This document shows positions 7,683 to 16,835 of a DNA stretch of 64,000 bases, in pieces (the first letter of the stretch is position 1; the number at the start of each line of letters is the position of its first letter). The notes under the pieces were generated by a model. It saw nothing but the letters and a program-made list of their open reading frames with translations, did no database searches and had not been told where the DNA came from. Source of the stretch: Paenibacillus_E sp964253085. Lineage in GTDB: Bacteria; Bacillota; Bacilli; Paenibacillales; NBRC-103111. Location: the NCBI RefSeq assembly GCF_964253085.1, contig NZ_CAXUQH020000001.1, forward strand, positions 6,510,001-6,574,000, read 5' to 3'. Made by a program: the position numbers and the translations under genes.

Positions 7683-8195
7683 CTATTCTTTTGAATCCGC
7701 AGGAGCTAACTGATCTTTACGTATTCTACGTTTTTCTTTACGGCGATTCGTGTGGTACTTGAGCAGGAGCACGACCGGGAAATATGCGATAATACCTAGG
7801 AATAGACCAACGACCATCCCACCGACAATTAAATCCAAACCGCTTCGAATAATATTAGAGAGGAGATGCGGTAGATGGTGGATCAGGTAGATCTTAAAAT
7901 GCTTCGGCACTAAAGCTTCCCCAACCTGCTTATTAAGAATGGAAAAAGGTATATAGATGACTTTACCGAACACAAAGCCAATTAAAGCCGCAGGCAGGTT
8001 CGCTCTCAATAGATAAACCAATGGAAAGATAAGAACAAACGCAAATCCTGCAGTCGGTAATGTGAACATCTCAACGAATAAACCAATCGAAAAGCCTCTT
8101 GCTACCATGGAAGGACCGCCCTTGGCACGTAAAAGAAGTAAATATTTGAATCTAAACCAACGTTTAGTACTTTTCCAATCGTAGCGAGCTTTCAT
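7683..8195 (-). CDS. DUF2062 membrane protein
   Basis: A 170-residue protein if begun at the ATG at 8195, which has AGAAGGTG six bases upstream; starts at 8198 or 8222 are possible. It has a basic N-terminus, then four hydrophobic segments (around residues 35-65, 70-90, 105-120 and 122-145) and a highly charged tail (KYHTNRRKEKRR). The pattern, including ARGFSIGLFVEM followed by PTAGF, fits the DUF2062 family of small integral membrane proteins of unknown function. It lies 36 nt before the ispH gene in the transcript order ispH then DUF2062, so it is probably the second gene of that unit. Confidence 0.7.
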   Translation of the reverse strand: MKARYDWKSTKRWFRFKYLLLLRAKGGPSMVARGFSIGLFVEMFTLPTAGFAFVLIFPLVYLLRANLPAALIGFVFGKVIYIPFSILNKQVGEALVPKHFKIYLIHHLPHLLSNIIRSGLDLIVGGMVVGLFLGIIAYFPVVLLLKYHTNRRKEKRRIRKDQLAPADSKE

Positions 8196-8258
8196 CATTT
8201 TCACCTTCTGAGTACTTTGCATGCTAGTTTCAATCCCGTCGAGTGGAATAAGCAGGAA

Positions 8259-9215
8259 TTACACGGTACTTGCTGCTTTGGATTTAACAGGGGGAATTAG
8301 TTTCTTCATATTAATAGTACGTTTTATTTCCCAACTGGTTTCATCTTTCGCATCGTAATTTTCCAAAAAGGTAATTACCTCTTTGGTTATCGGTGTTGGT
8401 GTGGAAGCCCCAGAGGTTACCCCCACTTTCCGAACATTTGCTAACCATTCTATGTTCAATTCTGAGACGTCTGAAATTCGGTACGCCATGACACCAGCGA
8501 TCTCTTGTGAAACCTGAGCCAAACGGTTCGAATTGTTGCTTTTGGGATCCCCAACGACAATGACAAGATCAACTTCTTTGGCTTGCTCCGCGACAGCTTC
8601 TTGACGAACCTGCGTTGCCAAGCAAATTTCATTATGAATTTCAGCTTTTGGGAAAAGCGTTAATAGCCGATTCATAATATGTTTAATATCCCATTGACTC
8701 ATCGTGGTTTGATTCGTAATGATGATTCGATTGGACTTCAGATTAAGGTGCTCGGCTTCCTCCAGCTTCTCAATCAAGTGCACATGATCTGGTGCTACGC
8801 CAATAGCACCTTCTGGCTCTGGATGTCCCTTTTTTCCGATATAAATAATGTCATAACCGTCTGCTACTTTTTCGCGAATTAGATCATGCGTCTTGGTTAC
8901 ATCTGGACATGTTGCATCCACAACAGTAAGTCCTTTGTCGCGCGCCAAACGTCTTACCTCAGGAGAAACTCCGTGCGCTGTGAAAATAACAGTCCCTGTC
9001 TCAACTTGTTCCAAAATCTCAAGGCGATTCTCGCCATCCAGCGTAATGACTCCTTCCTCTTTGAAGAAATCTGTCACATGCGCATTATGAACAATCATGC
9101 CTAAGATATATATAGGTCTGGGAAGATTTAAATTTTTAGCAGTTTGCATGGCGAGCGCCATAGCATCAACAACCCCATAGCAGTAACCTCTGGGGGATAT
9201 TCGAACAACTTCCAT
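8259..9215 (-). CDS. ispH: 4-hydroxy-3-methylbut-2-enyl diphosphate reductase
   Basis: IspH (LytB) carries out the last step of the MEP pathway, reducing HMBPP to IPP and DMAPP with a [4Fe-4S] cluster. The 318-residue protein begins at the ATG at 9215 (GGTGG six bases before), giving MEVVRISPRGYCYG. The three cluster cysteines are visible in RGYCYG (residue 13), VVDATCPDV (about 102) and NEICLATQ (about 200). HNAHV near residue 43 and TAHGVSPEV near residue 80 hold active-site histidines. The TS-S-G-A-S-T-P segment near 275 is also conserved. Length is typical of the Bacillus type. It is followed by a DUF2062 gene. Confidence 0.95.
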   Translation of the reverse strand: MEVVRISPRGYCYGVVDAMALAMQTAKNLNLPRPIYILGMIVHNAHVTDFFKEEGVITLDGENRLEILEQVETGTVIFTAHGVSPEVRRLARDKGLTVVDATCPDVTKTHDLIREKVADGYDIIYIGKKGHPEPEGAIGVAPDHVHLIEKLEEAEHLNLKSNRIIITNQTTMSQWDIKHIMNRLLTLFPKAEIHNEICLATQVRQEAVAEQAKEVDLVIVVGDPKSNNSNRLAQVSQEIAGVMAYRISDVSELNIEWLANVRKVGVTSGASTPTPITKEVITFLENYDAKDETSWEIKRTINMKKLIPPVKSKAASTV

Positions 9216-9261
9216 CTGTTCCACCTACCTAAACCGTTGTATTTCTTCTAATTATATCTGA

Positions 9262-10752
9262 TTATATGGCATGAGGGAAGTTTGCTGGCAGCCAGATTAA
9301 AAAGTTACTTCCTTCGTCCTTCCGAGTGGTGACTTCCACAGATCCGTCATGCTCATCAATGATCCATTTGGCAATAGATAAACCAAGCCCTGTACCGGTC
9401 GTAACCCCTCTGGATAAATCCGCGCGATAGAACCGATCGAAAATATGAGGGATATCCTCTTTATCCATCCCTATGCCTGTATCCGAGATCCGTATGCCAA
9501 TAAAGCTGTTTCTGCGTATCGCCTCAATGGTTACCGTGCCCGTTGGTGTATATTTAAAAGCATTTTCAATAAAGATAAACAACAACTGCTGCAAGTAATC
9601 ACGGTTTCCTTGAACAATGGCATCCTCGAGCGCATCAAGATCACCTACTAGCCATTCAGCCGTATGCTCGAGCAGCTGCGCCCTCCTTGCGACTTCGTGA
9701 ACTAGCGGCTTGAACTCAATTGGATGTTTCTCCATGAGAACACCAGCATCAGCCCTCGCAAGCGCGAGTAAATCATTGACTAACCTGCTCATCCGCTGCG
9801 CTTCCCCGGCAATGTCGTGCATAGCTTCCAAAGACATTTGAACCTGGTCTGGCGTAGCTAATTCTTTGGTCCCCGACGTCTGCTTCCACATTTTCTCCAA
9901 CAAATCCACATTACCACGAATCGTCGTTAGAGGTGTTCTAAGCTCATGAGATGCATCCGATACGAACCGTCGCTGTGCGCGGTAGGCTTCATCTAACTCC
10001 ACATACGTAATTTGAATACGGGACAGCATGCCATTAATCGTATTCGTCAACCGGCCTATTTCATCTAGAGGTCCATCGTAGTGTATGCGCTTCTCTAAAT
10101 CGTCTCCACTTTCGATTTGATTCGCGGCATCTATCACACGCTCAATTGGTTTCAATGCCTTACGTGCCAAGAACCAACCTAGGGAGGCAGCGACGATAAT
10201 GGTTAAAATGGCCCAAATGACAAGTGTATAACGCAGCATGACGGCCGTTCTCTCGTAGCTACCGATCGGCACAGCTGATTGCAGAATGCCAATGAGCTTT
10301 GATTTGTTATCGGTTATACCTAGATGGTAGATCAGAAAATCCTGATTAAGAATTTTCATTTTCTCAAAATAGCCAATCTCGTCTTCCAGTTTGTCAACCT
10401 GACGTTGCAGTTTATCAATTGTCGATTGGCCAATAGGCAGCGTTTGATCATAATATTGTAAATTTGCTGATCGGTTATAGCTCTTTAGCGCAATATTATA
10501 TAATTGTAAAAAGGTATTGGTGGAGTAGAAGTCTCTGCTTTCTAATTCAAGATCAACGACAAGGCCCTTCTGAGAAAGCGCAATGCTTTTCTGAATACGA
10601 GTGGAGCTGTTGACGGCCTCTCTTTTCACATCCTGACGAATTTGATCATAAAGGAAATAGTTCAAGAAGAAATAGAGAACAATGCCAAAAAGTAGCATCG
10701 TGATGGCCAATATGCCTGAATACCATAGCGTAAGCCGCAGGCGAAGCGACAT
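9262..10752 (-). CDS. Sensor histidine kinase (OmpR-partner type)
   Basis: A 496-residue membrane kinase. A transmembrane helix at about 10-33 and another at about 172-195 bracket an extracytoplasmic region of about 140 residues with no domain I recognise. A HAMP linker follows (200-252). The dimerisation/phosphoacceptor box SDASHELRTPL puts the phosphorylated histidine at residue 269. The catalytic domain shows N (FIENAFKYTP), G1 (ISDTGIGM), F (IFDRFYR) and G2 (GTGLGLSI) boxes. It starts 2 nt after the stop of its response regulator, with its ribosome binding site inside that gene. Overall architecture resembles ArlS/YkoH-type kinases; the signal is unknown, but proximity to htrA suggests envelope stress. 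Confidence 0.92.
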   Translation of the reverse strand: MSLRLRLTLWYSGILAITMLLFGIVLYFFLNYFLYDQIRQDVKREAVNSSTRIQKSIALSQKGLVVDLELESRDFYSTNTFLQLYNIALKSYNRSANLQYYDQTLPIGQSTIDKLQRQVDKLEDEIGYFEKMKILNQDFLIYHLGITDNKSKLIGILQSAVPIGSYERTAVMLRYTLVIWAILTIIVAASLGWFLARKALKPIERVIDAANQIESGDDLEKRIHYDGPLDEIGRLTNTINGMLSRIQITYVELDEAYRAQRRFVSDASHELRTPLTTIRGNVDLLEKMWKQTSGTKELATPDQVQMSLEAMHDIAGEAQRMSRLVNDLLALARADAGVLMEKHPIEFKPLVHEVARRAQLLEHTAEWLVGDLDALEDAIVQGNRDYLQQLLFIFIENAFKYTPTGTVTIEAIRRNSFIGIRISDTGIGMDKEDIPHIFDRFYRADLSRGVTTGTGLGLSIAKWIIDEHDGSVEVTTRKDEGSNFLIWLPANFPHAI

Positions 10753-10753
10753 T

Positions 10754-11443
10754 TTAATTTTCCCCTCTCAATACATAGCCTGCTCCTCGGACCGTTTGAA
10801 TCAAACGTTTATGGCCAAATTCTTCTGTTTTCTGGCGTAACAATGCTATGTAAACCTCTAAGACGTTGGACTCACCGCTGTAATCGTAGCCCCATATCTT
10901 CTCCATAATGATATCTCTCGACAGAACTCGCTTCGGATTCTGCATAAATAAATGCAATAAATCAAACTCTTTCGTCGTTAATTCAATCAGCTTCTCACCG
11001 CGGAAAACCTCACGTGTATCTAAATCCAAGATCGCATCTTCAAAACTGAGCCGATTGTTCATCTGTTCAGGTCGTTCCGTTCTTCGACGTAGTAATACTC
11101 GCACTCTCGCAAGCAGCTCTTCCAAAGCAAAGGGCTTGACCAAATAATCATCAGCACCCAAATCCAAACCTTTGACACGATCACTAATATCGTCCTTCGC
11201 AGTCAGCATGAGAATCGGCACTTCGCTGCCGCTTTCACGAATTCGACGAACAACTTCCCACCCATCGATGTGCGGCATCATGACGTCCAAAATAATAAGC
11301 TGCGGTTCTGTCACCAACATTTGCTTGAGACCTTCTAAACCGTTAGCTGCTGTCGTAACCAAATAGCCTTCAAATGCCAGTCCACGTCTCAGCATGGATG
11401 TGATTTTCTCATCATCATCAATAACCATAATATTCTCTCTCAT
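10754..11443 (-). CDS. Response regulator, OmpR/PhoB family
   Basis: A 229-residue two-domain regulator. The receiver (1-118) has acidic residues at VIDDDE, the phosphoacceptor aspartate at residue 53 (LDVMMPHIDGW), and lysine in YLVKPF. The winged-helix DNA-binding domain (130-229) has LTTKEFDLLHLFM and the recognition segment ending in VRGAGYVLR. It is first in a two-gene unit with the kinase downstream. The gene starts about 50 bp from the htrA terminator, so it has its own promoter. Its target genes cannot be read from sequence; htrA is a reasonable guess from position only. Confidence 0.93.
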   Translation of the reverse strand: MRENIMVIDDDEKITSMLRRGLAFEGYLVTTAANGLEGLKQMLVTEPQLIILDVMMPHIDGWEVVRRIRESGSEVPILMLTAKDDISDRVKGLDLGADDYLVKPFALEELLARVRVLLRRRTERPEQMNNRLSFEDAILDLDTREVFRGEKLIELTTKEFDLLHLFMQNPKRVLSRDIIMEKIWGYDYSGESNVLEVYIALLRQKTEEFGHKRLIQTVRGAGYVLRGEN

Positions 11444-11496
11444 TGGTCCGCCCCCATTCTACCTTCTATTGTAGCAAAATTACCGCCTAGCAAAAA

Positions 11497-11536
11497 GAAG
11501 CAGAGCCTGCAAGCTTGAGGCCGCGGACTCTACTTC
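11497..11536 (-). terminator. Terminator after htrA
   Basis: On the minus strand a stem GAAG.AGAG.C ... G.CTCT.CTTC is followed by TTTTTGC, placed 23 nt after the htrA stop. Confidence 0.65.
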
Positions 11537-11558
11537 CCTTCAATTAAGTGCTTAGGGC

Positions 11559-13154
11559 TTACTGAGCTGGTGTCTCAGCAAGTGTATTTTTATCTCCTAC
11601 CGTAACTGGGACTTCTGTACGCTTGCCATCACGAATAATGCCCAGCGTTACTTTGTCGCCAACTTTCGTTCCTTGAACCTTCGTAATCAACTCTTGTGAG
11701 TTCTTAATTTTGGTACCATTCAAATCTACGATCACATCATATTGACGCAAGCCTGCTGTGAATGCTGGGCTCTTACGTTGAACACTGCCAACCAAAGCGC
11801 CATCTGTGTTAGGAAGCTTCAATTCACTCACCCAATCTTGACCGATATCTTGCAGACCAACACCAAGGTAAGGAACAGGCTCTTTCGGAATCGTAACATT
11901 ATTCTTCAAGTTATCTAGTACAGAAGAAATTGTGCTAGTCGGAATCGCAAAACCGATCCCTTGCGCTTGTGAGCTTACTGCTGTATTGATCCCAATAACT
12001 TCACCGTTAAGGTTCAAGAGTGGACCACCTGAGTTACCAGGGTTAATGGAAGCATCTGTTTGTAGTAAATGTTTATATTCACGCGTCCCTTTCTCATCAG
12101 GGATACTAATTGGACGTTCTTTCGCACTAAGTACACCAACGGTTACTGTGTGGTCGAATCCGTAAGGGTTACCAATTGCAACAACCCAATCACCTACGTT
12201 TACGTCATCCGCCTTACCAAGTGGAAGGATCGGGAAATCTTTCTCGCCCTCAATTTTGAGTACGGCCAAATCTAAATCATAGCTGTTACCCAGCAATTTC
12301 GCTTTAAAAGGCTTCTCATAGCCTTCTACAGTAATTTGAATTTCATCCGCGCCGTCAACCACATGCTCGTTCGTTAGGATATAACCTGTTTTCTCGAAAA
12401 TAAAGCCAGTTCCCATACCCGCTGGTTGCAACTGTCCGCTTCCTGTGTCATTTTGACCACTCTTAGGGGTAGTTTGGCCACCGCCATTATCGCCAAAGAA
12501 CTGACGGAAGAATGGATCATCGAACAGTGAGTTTCCACCATTGCTGCGACTCGATGTCTTCGGCTTCACGAGTGATTCAACCTTCACGATCGCAGGTCCT
12601 GCATTTTGTGCAATCGCCGCGATGTTACCAGGGCGAACAACATCAAGCGCAGCGTTCTTCACTTCACCGCCATTACTATTGGAGCTGCTTGCCACAGTTG
12701 TCGCTGAACTTGAACCCGAAGCTAGCGGTTGATTACGTGAAAACATATTCGTTTTATCTGCGGTAAACATCAATGCACTGACAACGAGCGCTCCTGCCAT
12801 GAATGCTGCAAAAATGCTTTTTACGGAAGAACGCTTCTTAGCATTAGGATCCCATGCCGCTGGACCTTGAGGTGCATTCTCAGAACCAAAGCTGAAAGGA
12901 CGCAGCGTCTTAGGAGGTGTTACTTCTACATTTGAAGTACCTTCTGAACTTGTGGAAGAAGTCGTTAGGGATTGACCTTCACTTTCTTCATTAAAAGCAG
13001 ATTTGTAAGGCCCATAGGAATAGTAGTAAGAAGGTCTTTCTTTGTTCGGCTCTTGCCCTTCGTTCGCTCGATACTGCCCTTGTGTAGTTTCCTCGTTGTT
13101 ATCATTATTCTGCGGCTTGAAAAAGTCGCTGTAGTCTTTTTTATTTTCATCCAT
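11559..13154 (-). CDS. htrA: HtrA/DegP-type membrane-anchored serine protease with PDZ domain
   Basis: An S1C-family protease for misfolded proteins at the outer face of the membrane. The start at 13154 follows GGAGG; an upstream ATG at 13169 overlaps that site. Residues 1-105 are a low-complexity, charged cytoplasmic tail. One transmembrane helix spans 111-130. A Ser/Gly-rich linker leads to the trypsin-like domain with the triad His264 (TNEHVVDG), Asp295 (DLAVLK) and Ser375 (NPGNSGGP). One PDZ domain covers about 425-525. The 531-residue length is longer than Bacillus HtrA because of the N-terminal tail. It lies next to an OmpR-type two-component pair, which may control it as CssRS does in Bacillus; that is inference. 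Confidence 0.93.
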   Translation of the reverse strand: MDENKKDYSDFFKPQNNDNNEETTQGQYRANEGQEPNKERPSYYYSYGPYKSAFNEESEGQSLTTSSTSSEGTSNVEVTPPKTLRPFSFGSENAPQGPAAWDPNAKKRSSVKSIFAAFMAGALVVSALMFTADKTNMFSRNQPLASGSSSATTVASSSNSNGGEVKNAALDVVRPGNIAAIAQNAGPAIVKVESLVKPKTSSRSNGGNSLFDDPFFRQFFGDNGGGQTTPKSGQNDTGSGQLQPAGMGTGFIFEKTGYILTNEHVVDGADEIQITVEGYEKPFKAKLLGNSYDLDLAVLKIEGEKDFPILPLGKADDVNVGDWVVAIGNPYGFDHTVTVGVLSAKERPISIPDEKGTREYKHLLQTDASINPGNSGGPLLNLNGEVIGINTAVSSQAQGIGFAIPTSTISSVLDNLKNNVTIPKEPVPYLGVGLQDIGQDWVSELKLPNTDGALVGSVQRKSPAFTAGLRQYDVIVDLNGTKIKNSQELITKVQGTKVGDKVTLGIIRDGKRTEVPVTVGDKNTLAETPAQ

Positions 13155-13292
13155 GGGTCTTACCTCCATAATTAAAGTTATAAGTGCATGTTCATCTGAA
13201 GGATCTTGTTGTTCTCTATGTGTCTATCATGCACTCACAACCTTAAACGAATATTAAAAATCAATAAAATGGAGGTAAAAATAGGACATAAA

Positions 13293-13706
13293 TTAATGAA
13301 TCCATGCTTTTTCAACTGATTTTAATACGTTTGCAGCTTCTTTTACCCATTTATCCTCAATCCCAGCATCCGAATCCAGCGGTGTTTGGAACTGATCGAT
13401 CAAAGCTCCCGCTGTCTCCACGTCAGCTTCAGGATCCAATCCTTCATTATAGACATGTTTCAGAACAAAAGGAGTACCGACCTCAACGACGGCATCCGTC
13501 GCTTCCACATCGCCTTCAATTCTGCCAGTGACGACTTGAACGGGAATTCGCAACCAAACTTTATTCGCCTCATCCAGCGAACGATCGAAGTAGCCATGGT
13601 CATAATCCCAACCGCCACCTAAGTTAAAATCAAATTGTTCTAGCTGGGCACGCACCTTATCAAATGTTTCCTGTACCTGCTCCAGTGAGGAAGTTAGTGG
13701 TTTCAT
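13293..13706 (-). CDS. YugN-like family protein
   Basis: A 137-residue soluble protein with a good GGAG site before the ATG at 13706. The central segment GGGWDYDHGYFDRSLD, followed by WLRIPV, matches my recollection of the YugN-like family found across Bacillales. It is acidic overall, has no membrane segment, and no known activity. It is a stand-alone gene between htrA and liaR. A gap of about 100 nt separates it from liaR without an obvious terminator, so read-through from liaFSR is possible. Confidence 0.65.
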   Translation of the reverse strand: MKPLTSSLEQVQETFDKVRAQLEQFDFNLGGGWDYDHGYFDRSLDEANKVWLRIPVQVVTGRIEGDVEATDAVVEVGTPFVLKHVYNEGLDPEADVETAGALIDQFQTPLDSDAGIEDKWVKEAANVLKSVEKAWIH

Positions 13707-13807
13707 AGAGATTGGACACTCCTTAAGCGCTCATATTATTTTTCTTACGCATAGAATGTGCCAAAATGACGTTTTTATGTGTGATCTCCCTCTATTTGTT
13801 CGTGCTG

Positions 13808-14458
13808 TTAAACCCATCCTTTTCGATGAGCGAATATCGCTAATTGTGTCCGATCGTCAAGCTCACACTTCATCAACAGATTGCTAACGTGTGTTTTAAC
13901 CGTTTTGATACTAATAAAGAGCTCTTCGGAAATATCCTTATTGCTTTTCCCTTCGGCAATCAAAAGAAGCACTTCACGTTCCCTCGCTGTTAGCCCTTCT
14001 TGCTCCGGCAATTCACTCCGCTGTCTAATGCCCCTAGTCAATGCTTGCGACACTTCAGCATTCATGACTGGCATGCCGCGGTATGCACTCTGAATCGCGT
14101 GAATCAATTGATCAGAAGAAACAGTCTTCAACATATAACTAATAGCTCCCGATTCAACAGCTTCCAGCACCTTGGCTTCCTCCAGAAACGAGGTCAGCAT
14201 GATCACTTTTATCTGTGGGAACTTATCACAAATTAGCTTTGTCGCACCAATTCCATCCAACACCGGCATCGTCAAATCCATTAGAATGACATCAGGCAGT
14301 GATGTAAGACTTACTTCCTTCAACTGATCAAAAGCAGCTTGGCCATTGGGCGCCTCCCCCACTACTTCTAAACCAGGTTCCAATGAAATGTAAGTACGCA
14401 AACCCACTCGTACCATGTCATGATCGTCAACAATCATAACTTTAATGTTCGGATTCAT
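13808..14458 (-). CDS. liaR: LiaR-like response regulator (NarL/FixJ family)
   Basis: A 216-residue regulator. The receiver (1-120) has VDDHD, the phosphoacceptor aspartate at residue 61 (LMDLTMPVLDG) and the conserved K near 108. The LuxR-type helix-turn-helix (150-210) begins LTAREREVLLLIAEGKSN and contains FISIKTVKTHVSNLL. It overlaps the kinase gene by 4 nt (ATGA), and LiaF lies just upstream, so the order liaF-liaS-liaR matches the cell-envelope stress module that responds to lipid II-active antibiotics in Bacillus. Note that no liaIH-like target operon is present in the window. Confidence 0.9.
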   Translation of the reverse strand: MNPNIKVMIVDDHDMVRVGLRTYISLEPGLEVVGEAPNGQAAFDQLKEVSLTSLPDVILMDLTMPVLDGIGATKLICDKFPQIKVIMLTSFLEEAKVLEAVESGAISYMLKTVSSDQLIHAIQSAYRGMPVMNAEVSQALTRGIRQRSELPEQEGLTAREREVLLLIAEGKSNKDISEELFISIKTVKTHVSNLLMKCELDDRTQLAIFAHRKGWV

Positions 14459-15495
14459 TCTTGTTTTCCCCCTGAATGCCCTGAAAATCGCGGAATACGA
14501 ACGCGCACGCGAGTTCCTGAGCCTAATTTGCTATCAATCTCCACTTCTCCGCCTAGTTTTTGTGCTCGTTCTCTCATGGTTGACAGGCCGTGGGAAGCAG
14601 ATGGAATATCCCTACGTTCAAAACCTTGACCATCATCCTGCAATTGCAACACATACTGATGCTCTCTTTCATAGATCGCCAATCGAACTTGCTTGGCAGA
14701 GGCATGCTTAATGACATTAGCAAGACCCTCTTGGATAATGAGAAAAAACTGATGTTCAATCGCCTCCGAAATAATTTCAGGCAGCGAAACATCAAGTTGA
14801 CCCTGAAGTTCATGGGTCCGGCAATATTCCGGGAACCATTTCTCCAGGGCTTCTTGTAAGCTCATATCTTTTAATTCGATCGGTCTTAGTTGTGAAATGA
14901 GGCCACGCATCTGCTTCTGGGCATGATGGGACATCTCAATGAGCTGGTTCATTAGCGTTGGTGCAGCCGCTGGGTTTCTTTCTAATATTTTGGGAAGTGA
15001 GGAAGCCGACATATGGATCGCGAATAGCTCCTGGCTCACAGTATCATGGAGATCTCTGGCAAGTCGGCGTCTCTCTTCCATCACAGCGTTCTCTGTCAAC
15101 TCCTGATCCCGAATCGCTTCGGCTTCCCCTAACTTTTGCATCAGCTGTACGCGTTCTTCAATAGAAGTTGCCATGCTGTTAAAAGCATCATATAAGTATA
15201 AGAACGGCTCAACTGGCTCCATATCGATTCGAACAGTGAAATTACCTTTCGACAATTCCAGCATGGCGACATGAAGCTCGTCTACCTTGCGCTGCCACCT
15301 TCTAGTTGCAATGAAACCTACGGTCAAGCTCACTACAAGAATCGCGAAAACGAACCACAATCGGAACTCCCAAGAACTCAGTTCCTTCTCGTAATATTCA
15401 AGTACGATATAAATACCTGAAACCGTTACTACGCTCGAGATTAGGAAGTAATTCAGCAGCTGCCACTTCATATTGAACATTCGCAATTTGTACAT
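14455..15495 (-). CDS. liaS: LiaS-like sensor histidine kinase
   Basis: A 346-residue intramembrane-sensing kinase: two transmembrane helices (about 14-34 and 46-64) joined by only about 12 extracellular residues, a HAMP linker (68-120), then a HisKA_3 domain with the phosphorylated histidine at residue 150 (RDLHDTVSQ). The ATPase part shows IIQEGLANVIKHA and DDGQGF, and ends with GLSTMRERAQKLGG. The tiny outside loop means it probably senses through a partner, which is LiaF in known systems. The gene sits 9 nt after liaF and overlaps liaR by 4 nt. Confidence 0.9.
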   Translation of the reverse strand: MYKLRMFNMKWQLLNYFLISSVVTVSGIYIVLEYYEKELSSWEFRLWFVFAILVVSLTVGFIATRRWQRKVDELHVAMLELSKGNFTVRIDMEPVEPFLYLYDAFNSMATSIEERVQLMQKLGEAEAIRDQELTENAVMEERRRLARDLHDTVSQELFAIHMSASSLPKILERNPAAAPTLMNQLIEMSHHAQKQMRGLISQLRPIELKDMSLQEALEKWFPEYCRTHELQGQLDVSLPEIISEAIEHQFFLIIQEGLANVIKHASAKQVRLAIYEREHQYVLQLQDDGQGFERRDIPSASHGLSTMRERAQKLGGEVEIDSKLGSGTRVRVRIPRFSGHSGGKQE

Positions 15496-15504
15496 GCTCC
15501 ATCC

Positions 15505-16563
15505 TTAACCTATCTTTTTAATGGTAATATCGCCTATAAACATGCTTGTTGTCACGACGATTTTATGTTCCGCCTCTTCATAATGAGAGGTTTGCGTTCT
15601 GATGTTGCGAAGAAAACCACTTTCACGCCGATCAAGAACCTTCATATCTCCAATAAAGGAGCTTGCCATGACACGAACCTCAACATCCATATCGTTCGGA
15701 ATGAAAATCTTCACATCACCAATAAATGCAGTGACGTGAATCGTTGTTTCCCCCCGCGGAATTGATGCACGTGTTAGATCAATAACAGAATCGCCAATAA
15801 AGTGAGAGATCTGAACAGGCTTTAATTCCCAAGCCTCTTGGCCAAGGTGAACATCGCCAATAAAACCATGACGGTGCAGAACATTGCCTGAATCAAAATT
15901 ACGAACGAAGCCATCATATTTGTGTTGGTGTTGGTTTTGGTGATCCGTCCATTCACCATGCTCCTCGTCCTTTGGATATGTGCCGTGTATATCCTTAAGT
16001 ACTTCCTTTTCTTCATCAGTAAGGCCATGTTTCCTATTACTTGCTGAAGTGTGATCCATGTGATCTTTCGAATTGCCGGAGAGATCGCCAGACGTGTTCC
16101 AATTTCCAGACTCCCATTGCTTCTTATGTTGTGAATGGCGCAATCGGTTCGCTTCTCGCCGAGCTTGTCTTTCTTCATCTCTTGCTTTCTTAATAGAAGG
16201 CCACTCAGGCGACTCTTTCTTGCTCGGTTTGAATATCACATTTAAACCAAAAAGTATTAAAGCAACCGGAGCAAGAAATTTAAACATTTCTCCAATAGAA
16301 AGGTCGGTTACATCTAGATTTTTCAAAAGAAATATAGTTCCAACGCCGCACATCATCAAGCTGCCTATGGATCCACCCCAATGGTACTTTCGCTGTGACA
16401 CAAATCCAATGAGCCCATAAAAAATCAGAATCGCAGGCCAATACGTGGACACCAGATAGCCGATATCAATTTGAATAAATCCTAATTGATTTAGTAAAAA
16501 GAGCGTGCCCGCGGATACGAGAACTAGCCCCCAAATCATTCTTTGAAACATATGCGGATTCAT
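15505..16563 (-). CDS. liaF: LiaF-like membrane inhibitor protein
   Basis: LiaF restrains LiaS until envelope damage occurs. Starting at the ATG at 16563 (GGAGGAAG upstream) it is 352 residues. Four hydrophobic helices lie in residues 8-105. A strongly charged, His-rich linker (about 120-240, KKQWESGNWN, HQNQHQHK) follows. The C-terminal LiaF-like beta domain (about 240-352) holds three to four FIGD repeats (GFIGDVHLG, HFIGDSVID, AFIGDVKIF, SFIGDMKV, MFIGDITI). The linker is longer than in Bacillus LiaF (about 240 residues in total there). It heads the liaFSR operon. Confidence 0.88.
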   Translation of the reverse strand: MNPHMFQRMIWGLVLVSAGTLFLLNQLGFIQIDIGYLVSTYWPAILIFYGLIGFVSQRKYHWGGSIGSLMMCGVGTIFLLKNLDVTDLSIGEMFKFLAPVALILFGLNVIFKPSKKESPEWPSIKKARDEERQARREANRLRHSQHKKQWESGNWNTSGDLSGNSKDHMDHTSASNRKHGLTDEEKEVLKDIHGTYPKDEEHGEWTDHQNQHQHKYDGFVRNFDSGNVLHRHGFIGDVHLGQEAWELKPVQISHFIGDSVIDLTRASIPRGETTIHVTAFIGDVKIFIPNDMDVEVRVMASSFIGDMKVLDRRESGFLRNIRTQTSHYEEAEHKIVVTTSMFIGDITIKKIG

Positions 16564-16740
16564 ACGTTCTTCCTCCATTTGTGTAAAGCGTTGTTAAGAT
16601 AACTCTAGTTTATAAGATACAAGGTGGAATGAAAAGAGACGTTAGATTGAAGGCGATCTCCGCCTCGAGACCGATATTTCAAACGCCTCAACAAGAAAAC
16701 CTAACATGAATGTCGTATAAGGCGAACAATCAGCTTCAGA

Positions 16741-16757
16741 TGTTATGTATTCTTACG
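16741..16757 (+). promoter_or_regulatory. GlnR/TnrA-type box upstream of amt
   Basis: TGTTA-N7-TTACG matches TGTNA-N7-TNACA except at the last base. It ends 7 bp before the -35 of the amt promoter, a position suited to activation, as TnrA does at nrgA in Bacillus. Only one box is seen. Confidence 0.6.
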
Positions 16758-16764
16758 TATTCCG

Positions 16765-16794
16765 TTGACATGTTTATCATCAGAACCGTATAAT
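16765..16794 (+). promoter_or_regulatory. amt promoter
   Basis: TTGACA (16765-16770) and TATAAT (16789-16794) are both perfect and 18 bp apart, about 42 bp before the start codon. Confidence 0.8.
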
Positions 16795-16835
16795 TGGTGC
16801 TGAGAACGCAAGTATTATAAGGAGAGATTACAGGA